From NCBI GenBank assembly GCA_000242935.3, contig CP007053.1:5007001-5071000 (forward strand): a DNA stretch of 64,000 nt, read 5' to 3'. Below the pieces are notes generated by a model. The model did no database searches. It worked only from the letters and a program-made list of their open reading frames with translations, and was not told the DNA's origin. Positions 35,250 to 43,669 of this stretch are shown here, piece by piece. Made by a program: the position numbers and the translations under genes. The stretch comes from Opitutaceae bacterium TAV5 (GTDB lineage: Bacteria; Verrucomicrobiota; Verrucomicrobiia; Opitutales; Opitutaceae). Every line of letters begins with the position of its first letter. The stretch's first letter is position 1.

Positions 35250-36593
35250 ATGAGCGCGGCCCCTGACATCCTCTGGATCGTGACCACGCAATGGCGGGCG
35301 CAGGCCTGCGGTTATGCGGGAGACCCGAACGCCCGCACGCCCAGCCTCGACGCGCTGGCGTCATCGTCGATCAACTACACGCAGGCGGTGACGCCGCATC
35401 CCTTCGGCCCGTTTGCGCGCGCAGCCTTGCTGACCGGGGTGGCGTCGCCGGCCAACGGCGTGCGAGACTACTTCGATCCGTTGCCGGCCGACGCCCGCAC
35501 CCTCGCACACCGGATGGCGGAGCTCGGTTACGGGACGGCCTGGTTCGGCAAGTGGCACCTTGCCCCGCGCGATCCGCACGCCGCGCTGGTCGGCGAGGCG
35601 CACGCGCGCCAGCCCGTGCCGCCGGAGCGCCGCGGAGGTTTCGCCTTTTGGGAGGGCTTCGAGGGCGGTTTCCTGCTCAACGATCCCTGGCTGCACGGCA
35701 CGCGCCTGCCGGAGCCGGTGCGCATGCGCGGTTACCAGAGCGACGTCGTGTGCGAGCGCGCCGCCGCATGGTGGATTGACAGGAAAAACGTGGCACGGGC
35801 TTTTTCCGCCAATCGCCCGTGGACGGCGCTCCGCGCCGCCAATGTTCTCCCGGACATGGGCATCCCGCCTGTATCCGCAACCGGTGCGCGGGACGCCCGC
35901 CCCACGTTCTGCGTCGTCAGCCTGGAGCCCCCGCATCCTCCCTACGCCGCGCCGGTGCCGGCGGACCTCCCATCCTCTCCGGCTCCCGCCGACCTCGTCC
36001 TCCCGCCCAATGTCCCGCGCGGCGGCGACACGGAAACGCAGGCCCGCCGCGAACTCGCCGGTTACTACGCGCACATCGCCGCCACGGATCGCGCCATCGG
36101 CCGGCTTGTGGCTGCTGTCGATGCCGCCGCGGCCGGGCAGGGGAGAGCGGCGCCGGCCATCGTGTTCACCTCGGTGCACGGCGACATGCACGGGGCGCAC
36201 GGCCTGTTCCGCAAAGGCTGGCCGCACGAGGAAAGCGTGCGTGTGCCGCTGCTCGTGCGTCTGCCCGGGTCCGGCTCCGCCGGCAGCCGTCCCCCGGCGA
36301 CATCGGACGAACCGGTTTCCCTGCTCGACTTGCCGGCGATGACGCTGGCTTTGGCGAAAGGATCGACAGGATCGGCAGGATCGGCAGTAAAACCCTGGCG
36401 ATGCGAGCGCGACCGCGCGGAGATTTCCATGCCTTCCGTGGTGGCGCTGTCCCACCAATGCGACCGCGTGTGGCGCGGCTGGCGTTCACCGGCGCGCAAG
36501 GAAATCTTCAACGCCGACGGTTCGCCCTGGCTGAGTTTCGACCTGACGAAGGATCCCGGTGAGACAAGCCCGCTGCCGTTCCGGGTCTCGTGA
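35250..36593 (+). CDS. Sulfatase-fold protein lacking catalytic residues
   Basis: A 447-residue alkaline-phosphatase-superfamily protein. Family frame elements are visible: SAAPDILWIVTTQWR, ANGVRDYFDPLPADARTLAHRMAELGYGTAWFGKWH and VHGDMHGAHGLFRKGWPHEESVRVPLLV. However, the formylglycine position (Cys/Ser in CxPSR) is Gly53 in GPFARAALLTG, the first metal-ligand Asp pair is Thr/Gln (TTQWR), and the Asp of TSDHG is Val (TSVHGD). Hence it is probably inactive as a sulfatase, perhaps a binding or decayed protein. No signal peptide is seen. Confidence 0.75.
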   Translation: MSAAPDILWIVTTQWRAQACGYAGDPNARTPSLDALASSSINYTQAVTPHPFGPFARAALLTGVASPANGVRDYFDPLPADARTLAHRMAELGYGTAWFGKWHLAPRDPHAALVGEAHARQPVPPERRGGFAFWEGFEGGFLLNDPWLHGTRLPEPVRMRGYQSDVVCERAAAWWIDRKNVARAFSANRPWTALRAANVLPDMGIPPVSATGARDARPTFCVVSLEPPHPPYAAPVPADLPSSPAPADLVLPPNVPRGGDTETQARRELAGYYAHIAATDRAIGRLVAAVDAAAAGQGRAAPAIVFTSVHGDMHGAHGLFRKGWPHEESVRVPLLVRLPGSGSAGSRPPATSDEPVSLLDLPAMTLALAKGSTGSAGSAVKPWRCERDRAEISMPSVVALSHQCDRVWRGWRSPARKEIFNADGSPWLSFDLTKDPGETSPLPFRVS

Positions 36594-36613
36594 AATAAAA
36601 CGCCCGCGTCGTA

Positions 36614-38245
36614 TCAGGCGGCAACCCGGACGCCGTCGCCCGGTAAAACGCCTGCCTTGGTATAACCCGCCGCCAGCCTTGCATACGTCTCGCACTGCTT
36701 CCGCTGCCAGGCTTCGTCGCGACCCAGTTCGCCGGCCAGCAAACCGGCTACGCGACCGGCAGCCTCGATGGACGCGCGGGCATCGAGCAACAACGCCCGG
36801 GTGCGTCGCGCCAGCACGTCCTCGACCGTGCGCGCCATCTCTTCGCGAGCGTGCCACACGACTTCCGCCTGTTGGTACGGCAAGGCAGGATGGAGGGGAG
36901 CCGCCAGGTCGGGACGTCGGGCGATCAATGCCCGCACGCCTTCTGCGTCGGCGCCGTAAACGCGCAGGTTGCGTTCGCGAAGGGTGGCGCCGCCATCCTC
37001 CAGCCAGCCGTGGATTTTCAGCTCTTTTGTCGCGCATGCGTGTTCGGGGAGGCCGGCGAGTTTTTCGACATGATCGATCACATCCTCGGCCATGCGCCGG
37101 TACGTCGTCCATTTGCCGCCGGTGATGGTGACCAGGCCGGTTTTTCCGATCACGATGGTATGATCGCGCGACAACGCCGCCGTGCTTCCTCCATGGCCCG
37201 ACTTCACCAACGGGCGCAGTCCGGCAAACACGCTCAGCACATCCGAATCCGCCGGATCGAGAGCGAGGTACTTTTGGGCGTGAGTCATCACAAACTCGTA
37301 CTCCTCGTCCAGCGCCCGGGGCTCCAGGCTTGCGGCGGGGCGCGGTGTATCCGTCGTGCCGACGACCACGCAATCATGCCACGGCACGGCGAACAGCACG
37401 CGTCCGTCCGCCGTCTTCGGCACCATCAAGGCCGAGTTGCCGGGCAGGAATTTTTTGGGGAGGACAAGGTGGATGCCCTGGCTCACCGTCACCAGATCGG
37501 TCGCCGCCGGTTCGGCCTGCTTGCGTAGTCCGTCAACAAATACTCCGGTGGCGTTGATGACGGCTTTGGCGTGGACTTCGAATTCCGCGCCGCCCCCGGC
37601 GGCCTCTGCCTCCTCATCGCGCACGCGCACGCCCTCGATCCGGCCGCCCCCGCCTTTTACGAAACCGGTGCACTTGCAGTAATTGACCACCACCGCGCCG
37701 AGCCCGGCCGCTGTCCGCGCGAGGTTGATCGCCAGGCGGGAGTCGTCGAATTGCCCGTCGTGATACAGCACGCCGCCCTTGAGCCCGTGTGTTTCCACGG
37801 TCGGCAGCCGGCGTATCGCCTCGTCGCGGCTCAGGACCAGCGAATGCCCGAGGCCGAGCCGCCCCGCCAGCCGGTCATAAACCTTCATGCCCACCCCATA
37901 AAATACCTGGTCGAAGCGCGAGTAGTTGGGGATTACGAATTCCATATTGTGCACCAGATGCGGCGCATTTTTCGCCAGGCGTCCGCGCTCGTGCAGCGCC
38001 TCGCGAACGAGTTTGACGTTGCCCTGTTTCAGATAACGCACGCCGCCGTGGACGAGCTTGGTCGAGCGGCTCGACGTGCCCTTGGCGAAGTCGTCCTGCT
38101 CGATCAGCGCCACGCGATGTCCGCGCGCCGCCGCATCGACGGCCGCTCCCAGCCCGGTGGCGCCGCCGCCGATGACGATCACATCAAAAATCTCTCCTGC
38201 CCGCAGGCGGTTCAGGTGTTCGTTACGATCCATTGTCCTGTTCAT
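36614..38245 (-). CDS. glpD: Aerobic-type glycerol-3-phosphate dehydrogenase
   Basis: A 543-residue FAD enzyme that oxidises glycerol-3-phosphate to dihydroxyacetone phosphate at the membrane. FAD motif GGGATGLG (residues 26-33), SSRSTKLVHGGVRYLKQG, GTTDTPRPA and ITGGKWTTYRRMAED are GlpD signatures, and the C-terminal cap domain (from about residue 400) is present. The glycerophosphodiesterase gene lies 30 bases upstream on the same strand, giving a glycerophosphodiester-use unit. Start may be Met1 or Met5. Confidence 0.93.
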   Translation of the reverse strand: MNRTMDRNEHLNRLRAGEIFDVIVIGGGATGLGAAVDAAARGHRVALIEQDDFAKGTSSRSTKLVHGGVRYLKQGNVKLVREALHERGRLAKNAPHLVHNMEFVIPNYSRFDQVFYGVGMKVYDRLAGRLGLGHSLVLSRDEAIRRLPTVETHGLKGGVLYHDGQFDDSRLAINLARTAAGLGAVVVNYCKCTGFVKGGGGRIEGVRVRDEEAEAAGGGAEFEVHAKAVINATGVFVDGLRKQAEPAATDLVTVSQGIHLVLPKKFLPGNSALMVPKTADGRVLFAVPWHDCVVVGTTDTPRPAASLEPRALDEEYEFVMTHAQKYLALDPADSDVLSVFAGLRPLVKSGHGGSTAALSRDHTIVIGKTGLVTITGGKWTTYRRMAEDVIDHVEKLAGLPEHACATKELKIHGWLEDGGATLRERNLRVYGADAEGVRALIARRPDLAAPLHPALPYQQAEVVWHAREEMARTVEDVLARRTRALLLDARASIEAAGRVAGLLAGELGRDEAWQRKQCETYARLAAGYTKAGVLPGDGVRVAA

Positions 38246-38275
38246 GGTGAGTAATTGTCGTCTGCACCCCGGCCT

Positions 38276-39088
38276 TCAGGCCGGATTCCGAATCCGTGTG
38301 GATGACACCTTCCTTTCGAGGGCTTCGCGAATCAGGCCGGGCCGGTCTGTCGTGATCGCATCGACACCGGCCGCCGCCAGATCGCGGGCCTTGGCGGGGT
38401 CGTTGACCGTCCAGACATAAAGCCGCAGGCCGGCGTCGTGAACGCGTTGCACGAATGCCGGCCCGATCGGCCATCCCCTGTCCAGATCCAGACCATCGAA
38501 ACCGGCCTCCCGGCAAAGTCCGATCAGTGTGGCCAGAGCCTCCGGCGAACGCTCCCTGTAATCTCCGGCAAGGTACAGCGCCTTGCACTCCGGCATGATC
38601 GTCTTTGCCTGGCGAAGCACGGTTTCGTCGAAGCAGATGAATTCCACCTGTTCGCGTTTCACGACTCCGGCCTTCACGGCTTTGTCGATTTCACGCTTCA
38701 GGGCGGGGACGACTCCCGGGCCGCCCTTGATTTCCACGACCAGTTTTTTGCCGGCGGGGAGCACTTTCAGCACTTCGGAGATGACCGGCACCTTTTCCCC
38801 CTTCCACTGCTCACCCTTGAATGCGCCCGCATCCACCTTCCGGATCGTGGCCAGATCGACTTCGGCGACATTCACGTCCATGCCCCCGGTGCGGCGAAGC
38901 GACGGGTCGTGCAACAGCACCACTTCATCATCAGCGGTCACATGCACATCGCATTCCGCACCGTCCGCCTGCTGCTCCCAGCCGAGCTTGATCGCGGCAA
39001 CCGTGTTTTCCGGCGCATCCCGGGATGCGCCACGATGAGCGATAATCTCGGGTTTTGATGTATGCCCGGGCCGGGCTCTCGTGTTCAT
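38276..39088 (-). CDS. Glycerophosphodiester phosphodiesterase
   Basis: A 270-residue GDPD-family TIM-barrel enzyme that releases glycerol-3-phosphate from deacylated phospholipids. Catalytic motifs are IAHRGASRDAPENT (His18, Arg19), GAECDVHVTADDEVVLLHDPSLRRT, and the late VWTVNDPAKARDLAAAGVDAITTDRP. No signal peptide is present, so it should be cytosolic (UgpQ-like). The start MNTRARPGHTSKPEI is preferred over the longer frame, which runs into the gdhA promoter. Confidence 0.92.
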   Translation of the reverse strand: MNTRARPGHTSKPEIIAHRGASRDAPENTVAAIKLGWEQQADGAECDVHVTADDEVVLLHDPSLRRTGGMDVNVAEVDLATIRKVDAGAFKGEQWKGEKVPVISEVLKVLPAGKKLVVEIKGGPGVVPALKREIDKAVKAGVVKREQVEFICFDETVLRQAKTIMPECKALYLAGDYRERSPEALATLIGLCREAGFDGLDLDRGWPIGPAFVQRVHDAGLRLYVWTVNDPAKARDLAAAGVDAITTDRPGLIREALERKVSSTRIRNPA

Positions 39089-39218
39089 TCCGGAAATATG
39101 CCCTTGAAGGACGAGGAGTCCAACCCTGTCAATGCGCATGCTTTCCCGGCGGCGGGCCGTGTTTCCGCGCAGGGGGCAGCGGTTGCCTGCGGCAGGAAAT
39201 CGTGCGATACTGGCGCCC

Positions 39219-40511
39219 ATGGTGAACACCTCCGGTCAACCCGCCCGCCCGCTTTCCACGCTCTACGATTCCGACGTCTTTCGCATGGCCTGCCGCCAGT
39301 ACGACCTCGCCGCCGATCTCATCGGCGTGCCGGACGAGGTGCGGGAGCGGACCAAGTTGCCCAAACGCTGCCTGTCGGTGACCATGCCGGTGCGGTGCGA
39401 CGACGGCAGCGTGCGCATGCTGGAGGGATTTCGGGTGCAGCATCATCTCTCGCTCGGTCCGACCAAGGGCGGCTTGCGTTTCCATCCGGATGTGACGATT
39501 GGCGAGGTGGCCGCGCTGGCCATGTGGATGAGCTGGAAATGCGCGCTCGTCGGCCTGCCCTACGGCGGAGCCAAGGGCGGCGTGGCCGTCGATCCCGGCG
39601 CCCTGTCCCGGCGCGAACTGGAAAACGTGTCCCGCCGGTACATGCAGGAAATGATCCCGTTTGTGGGGCCGACCATCGACGTCATGGCTCCCGATGTGGG
39701 CACCGGCGAGCAGGTGATGGCCTGGATGATGGACACCTATTCGATCCATGTCGGCAACGCCGTGCCGGCGGTGGTGACGGGCAAGCCGCTGGCCATCGGC
39801 GGTTCGGAAGGCAGGCGCGAGGCGACCGGTTTCGGTGTCGCCCATCTGGTGATACGGCAACTCGAGTCGATGAACATTCCGGTGGCCGGAGCCACGGTGG
39901 CGATTCAGGGATTCGGCAACGTGGGGACGGAAGCGGCGCTCGCATTGCAGGCCCGCGGAGCGAAGATCGTGGCGGTCGGCGATGTTACCGGCGGGTACCA
40001 TGCGGAGGGAGGCCTGGATGTGCAGGCGGCTGTGAAACATGCCAAGGAGCACCGGAATCTGACGGGCTGGAGCGGCGGCGATGCCGTGACCAACGAGCAG
40101 TTGCTGGAATTGCCCTGCACGGTCCTGATCCCGGCCGCGCTGGAACGGGTGATCACGCCGGCCAATGCGGGGCGGCTGCGCTGCCGTGTGCTGGCCGAGG
40201 CGGCCAACGGGCCGACGACCAACGAGGCCGACCGCATCCTTGCCGAGCGGGGCGACATCGAAATCATCCCGGACATCCTCTGCAACAGCGGCGGCGTGGT
40301 GGTCTCCTATTTCGAATGGGTGCAGGACTTGCAGAGCCTGTTCTGGACGCGTGACGAGGTGATGCGGAAATTGTGCGAGATTCTCGACCGCTCCCGCGAG
40401 GCGGTGGAGGCGCAGCGGCGGAAGCTGGGCTGTTCGCGACGGCTCGCCGCGCTGAGCCTCGGCATCGGCCGGGTGGCGGAAGCCAAAGCCTCGCGCGGGC
40501 TTTTCCCGTGA
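39219..40511 (+). CDS. Glutamate dehydrogenase (Glu/Leu/Phe/Val family)
   Basis: A 430-residue enzyme interconverting glutamate and 2-oxoglutarate plus ammonia. Substrate lysines lie in PTKGGLRFHP (Lys83) and the catalytic lysine in LPYGGAKGGVAVDP (Lys119). The Rossmann motif is AIQGFGNVGTEAA, and EAANGPTT is the late family stretch. The hexameric 430-residue class is usual. It is divergent from the glycerophosphodiesterase gene with 130 bases between starts. Confidence 0.93.
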   Translation: MVNTSGQPARPLSTLYDSDVFRMACRQYDLAADLIGVPDEVRERTKLPKRCLSVTMPVRCDDGSVRMLEGFRVQHHLSLGPTKGGLRFHPDVTIGEVAALAMWMSWKCALVGLPYGGAKGGVAVDPGALSRRELENVSRRYMQEMIPFVGPTIDVMAPDVGTGEQVMAWMMDTYSIHVGNAVPAVVTGKPLAIGGSEGRREATGFGVAHLVIRQLESMNIPVAGATVAIQGFGNVGTEAALALQARGAKIVAVGDVTGGYHAEGGLDVQAAVKHAKEHRNLTGWSGGDAVTNEQLLELPCTVLIPAALERVITPANAGRLRCRVLAEAANGPTTNEADRILAERGDIEIIPDILCNSGGVVVSYFEWVQDLQSLFWTRDEVMRKLCEILDRSREAVEAQRRKLGCSRRLAALSLGIGRVAEAKASRGLFP

Positions 40512-40538
40512 GTGCAGTTCTCAGGGAACTTCTAAAAA

Positions 40539-40679
40539 TTGAACAGAAGCTAACAAAGAGAACGAAGAACAACCAAGAATACAGACTGCTCACTTCTGTT
40601 TAACACAATTGTAATGAATAATTTATAATCCATGGTCTTTTTTGTTTTTCCTTCGTTCTCTTCGTTACCTTCTGTTCAA
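40539..40679. repeat. 29-base near-perfect inverted repeat between convergent genes
   Basis: The left arm (40,539-40,567, TTGAACAGAAGCTAACAAAG...) is repeated in reverse complement at 40,651-40,679 with about two mismatches, around an AT-rich centre. It separates the convergent glutamate dehydrogenase and GH63-like genes and may end transcription both ways. Its AAAGAGAACGAAG wording resembles the repeat at 50,771-50,836. Confidence 0.7.
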
Positions 40680-40702
40680 AAATGAATTTTCAGAACCTCC
40701 CA

Positions 40703-42136
40703 TCACTCTTTCGCCAGCATGGCGCAGGCGAGGAGGTTCCAGGAAATAAACCCCTTGTTCATGATCGGGCGGCCTGTATCCGGATCATAATACTCGTGGG
40801 TGGCGTTGTGGGCGGCGATGTCAGCTTCGAGCAGCCGGAGCGTGCGGGACGCGAGTTCGTCCGCTTCGGTCGTGAAGCCATAGCGGAGCAGCCCTTGCCA
40901 GACGAGATAGTTGCTCAGGATCCAGACCGGTCCGTTCCAGTTGCTGGGGTTGCTGCTGACGGCGAGGCTGAACATGGGTTCGCGGCGCGAGAGCGAGCGA
41001 ATGCCGGCGGGGGCGGCAAAGGTGTCGGGGTTGCTGGCATGGCGGCGCAGCAGCTCCGCCTGCGCGGGCGTGGCGATGCCGCGCCAGAGCGGGAGGAAAC
41101 CGGTGAACATCTGGATACGTATCGGCAACGCCGGCCATGCGAGCGGGGCGCCCGGCTTGGCCCACGGAATGAGCGTGGCGCGGTGGTCGGCGCACTGGAC
41201 GTCGAGCGTGTAGAAGAACGCGTCGCGTTCGTCCCAGCAGTGCGTGCGGATGGCGTGGGCGATCTCGGCGGCACGGGCGCGCCAGCGCGTGGCGAGCGTG
41301 TTTTCTCCGATGCGTTCGGCGAGCGTGGCGGCGGCTTCGAGGTCGGCGTGATACAGGCAGTTGAGCAGCAGGTTTGCGGATGAAAAATGCGGACGGGCGT
41401 AGGTGGTCGGGTCGTTGTCCACGCCGATGGCGACGTCGCTACCCCACACGAGCAGACCGGTGCCGGCATGCCGGTAACGGGATTCCCAATACGCGTAAAA
41501 ACGGTCGAGCGCGGGAATAGCGATGATCGGGAGTGGCGCGGGCTTTTTCTGCCAAACGCCCGCAACGTGGCATGGGCATCCTGCCCATGATTCCGGCGTG
41601 GCACGGGCTTCCAGCCCGTGTTCCGCGGGTGTCCCGCCCGCATTTCCCAATCCGGCGGGCGGGACGCCCGCGGTACGCGGAGAGGCAACGCTCACGGGCA
41701 AGGATGCCCGTGCCACGCCGGATGCGGGCGGGACGCCCGCGCCACGGTGCCTGGCGTCTTCCAGGGCGAGCACAAACTGGCCGAAAACCGGTTTGGCCTG
41801 GTTGCGTTCGGGTCCCTGTTTTTTGGTGCAGCCGAAGACATCGGGGTTGTCGGCGCGCATCATGATCGGGATGGCGCCGGAGGGGGCTTGGTGCTCGAAA
41901 AAATTGAGCAGACTGCCTTCGCCGTGCCGGATGGCTTCGTCGCGGAGCGCGGTGTCACCCGTGGCGCGGGCGAGTTCGAGCAATCCGAGTGTGGTCCAGT
42001 ACGCGTCCCAGTCCCAGAGCTCCGCCCCGTATTGCGCGCCGGGCACGATGAACGGATGCCGCAGACAACCGGATGCCTCCCGGAAAAGTCCAGGGCCGAC
42101 GCGATGGAAGTGATTGATAATCGGGGAATAATTCAT
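40703..42136 (-). CDS. GH63-like (mannosylglycerate hydrolase/trehalase-type) glycosidase with in-frame repeat insertion
   Basis: A 477-residue (alpha/alpha)6-barrel glycosidase. Family features are YGAELWDWDAYWTTLGLLELA, TGLLVWGSDVAIGVDND, NWNGPVWILSNYLVWQGLLRYG and HEYYDPDTGRPIMNKGFISWN; the late NGPVW and the E-rich ends carry the catalytic acids of GH63 relatives. Residues about 127-197 (AGVPPASG, AGVPPAGLG, GGTPA) are encoded by a hairpin-repeat array and interrupt the barrel between VLALEDA and LDRFYAYWE without breaking the frame. No signal peptide is present, so a cytosolic step on an imported saccharide is likely. Confidence 0.82.
   Translation of the reverse strand: MNYSPIINHFHRVGPGLFREASGCLRHPFIVPGAQYGAELWDWDAYWTTLGLLELARATGDTALRDEAIRHGEGSLLNFFEHQAPSGAIPIMMRADNPDVFGCTKKQGPERNQAKPVFGQFVLALEDARHRGAGVPPASGVARASLPVSVASPRTAGVPPAGLGNAGGTPAEHGLEARATPESWAGCPCHVAGVWQKKPAPLPIIAIPALDRFYAYWESRYRHAGTGLLVWGSDVAIGVDNDPTTYARPHFSSANLLLNCLYHADLEAAATLAERIGENTLATRWRARAAEIAHAIRTHCWDERDAFFYTLDVQCADHRATLIPWAKPGAPLAWPALPIRIQMFTGFLPLWRGIATPAQAELLRRHASNPDTFAAPAGIRSLSRREPMFSLAVSSNPSNWNGPVWILSNYLVWQGLLRYGFTTEADELASRTLRLLEADIAAHNATHEYYDPDTGRPIMNKGFISWNLLACAMLAKE
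41550..41760. repeat. REP-like hairpin array inserted inside the GH63-like gene
   Basis: Several GC-rich palindromes follow one another: GCATGGGCATCCTGCCCATG (41,569-41,588), CACGGGCTTCCAGCCCGTG, CGGGCGGGACGCCCG and CACGGGCAAGGATGCCCGTG. A GGAGAGGCAACGCTCA unit (from 41,679) recurs at 62,507. The array is about 210 bases, a multiple of three, and stays open in the gene's frame. Boundaries are approximate. Confidence 0.8.
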
Positions 42137-42172
42137 TCGAGGCGAATCGGTCGTTGAGCATGCCTCCGGTTT

Positions 42173-43669
42173 TCATCGCACCCAGGCGGTTTGCGCGGAA
42201 GAGGCGGCATCATGGTCGCCAGTGGTGGGAGGTTCATTGAGCGGAAGCTGACCGATTTCCTCGATGAGGGAACGGTTGGGCGCTTCAAGGGTTCGACCGA
42301 TTTCTGCTCCCTGTTGTTGCAACATTGTCTGAAGCTCGCTGATCGGCGTCTGGCGAATGCTGACACGGCGGCCGGCTGCGAGCGCGGCGGCGGTGCCGGC
42401 AGCCTGACCTTGCGCCATGCAGATGGGAATGACACGTGTCGAGGCCACGGCTTCGTGTGTGGCAGAGATGCACTTGCCGGCCATCATAAGACCGTCCACG
42501 TCGCGCGCGATGAGGCTACGCAAGGGAATCGTGTAGGCTTTGACGTTGCGCGAGTCCACCCAGGTGCCGGAGGGGCGATGGATGTCGATGTGGTAGGCAC
42601 CCATTGCAACGGCATCGGGAAAAATGCGACCATTGACGAGATCGTCTTCCGTGAGGATGTGATCGCCCATGATACGACGGCTCTCGCGAATGCCGAGCAT
42701 GGGAGCGATTTCGAGAAGACGTGCGGAGGCGAATCCGGGAACGTATTTTTGAAAAAAGGAAACGAGCTGAGGAATCTGGTCGTAAACCCGGGTGTAGGCC
42801 AGGGTCACGCTGTTGACGTCAATCGGATCGAGGCCGAGAACGCGAGTCATGACGACTGTGAACTCGTCGGGGCGATGGGTTTTCACCCCGACGATTCGGG
42901 TTTGGGGAACGGTGAGATCCCCGGCGGTACGGGCACGTTCAAGAAGCGGAGCGAAGCCACCGCAGATGATGACTTGCATGCGATCAAGGCGCCCCAGGGT
43001 TTTGGCACGCAGATCCGGGTAAGGCGCAAGCCATTCACGATAGTTGAGGTCGTCGCGTTTGCATCCGGCGATAAAAGCGGAGCGATCTCCGCCACCGAGA
43101 CGGAAAACGAGGGTGGGAGCCTGGACGAGACCATCACCTGTGCGGCCTTTCTCCCAGGCTACGCCGCCGCGCGCAGCCACATCACCATCGCCGGTGCAGT
43201 CGATTGTAGTTAAAGCATGGATATATTGCTGACCGGACTTGTGGTGGACAACCACGCCGGTGACCCTGTCACCCTCTCGCAGGGTATCGAGGACGTGCGT
43301 GTGCAGCATGAGTTTTACGCCGGCCTCGGCGCAATGCTGCATGGCGAGACATTTCCACCAGTGTGTGTCAATGCTGACCGCGGAGCCGCACTTGATGTCA
43401 TACTCGTAAGGCGAGGCGGCTCCACTTTGCTGGAGGCGGCGGACAAACTCGGCGGCCATGCCTTTGACGACCTGGCGATAATCGCGGTCATGGAAACCGA
43501 GCCAGGGAAGCGTGGCGGAAAGTCCGCCAGGAAATCCGGCGGACTCGACGAGGAGGGTGTTGGCCCCATTGCGGGCGGCTGCGAGTGCGGCCGTGAGGCC
43601 GGCTGCTCCTGCACCGACGACAAGAACATCGGTGGTGATGACGGGAAGTTTTGTGGCGGATTGTTTCAT
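42173..43669 (-). CDS. FAD-dependent oxidoreductase (FAD_oxidored family)
   Basis: A 498-residue flavoprotein. The dinucleotide motif is VLVVGAGAAGLTAALAAARNG (GAGAAG, residues 19-24), followed by VESAGFPGG, DCTGDGDVAARGG and the C-terminal DGLMMAGKCISATHEAVASTR, all typical of PF12831 proteins found in polysaccharide-use loci. The substrate is unknown; oxidation of a sugar or sugar acid is inferred from context. Its ATG overlaps the stop of the glycosidase upstream (43,666-43,669). Confidence 0.85.
   Translation of the reverse strand: MKQSATKLPVITTDVLVVGAGAAGLTAALAAARNGANTLLVESAGFPGGLSATLPWLGFHDRDYRQVVKGMAAEFVRRLQQSGAASPYEYDIKCGSAVSIDTHWWKCLAMQHCAEAGVKLMLHTHVLDTLREGDRVTGVVVHHKSGQQYIHALTTIDCTGDGDVAARGGVAWEKGRTGDGLVQAPTLVFRLGGGDRSAFIAGCKRDDLNYREWLAPYPDLRAKTLGRLDRMQVIICGGFAPLLERARTAGDLTVPQTRIVGVKTHRPDEFTVVMTRVLGLDPIDVNSVTLAYTRVYDQIPQLVSFFQKYVPGFASARLLEIAPMLGIRESRRIMGDHILTEDDLVNGRIFPDAVAMGAYHIDIHRPSGTWVDSRNVKAYTIPLRSLIARDVDGLMMAGKCISATHEAVASTRVIPICMAQGQAAGTAAALAAGRRVSIRQTPISELQTMLQQQGAEIGRTLEAPNRSLIEEIGQLPLNEPPTTGDHDAASSAQTAWVR

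Noticed and set aside
41550-41760. CRISPR array
   Set aside because: The palindromic units vary in length and sequence, have no uniform spacers, and no cas genes are present; they are REP-like hairpins.
40703-42136. Frameshifted pseudogene
   Set aside because: The repeat insertion keeps the frame and both halves of the barrel are intact, so I list a coding gene with an insertion.
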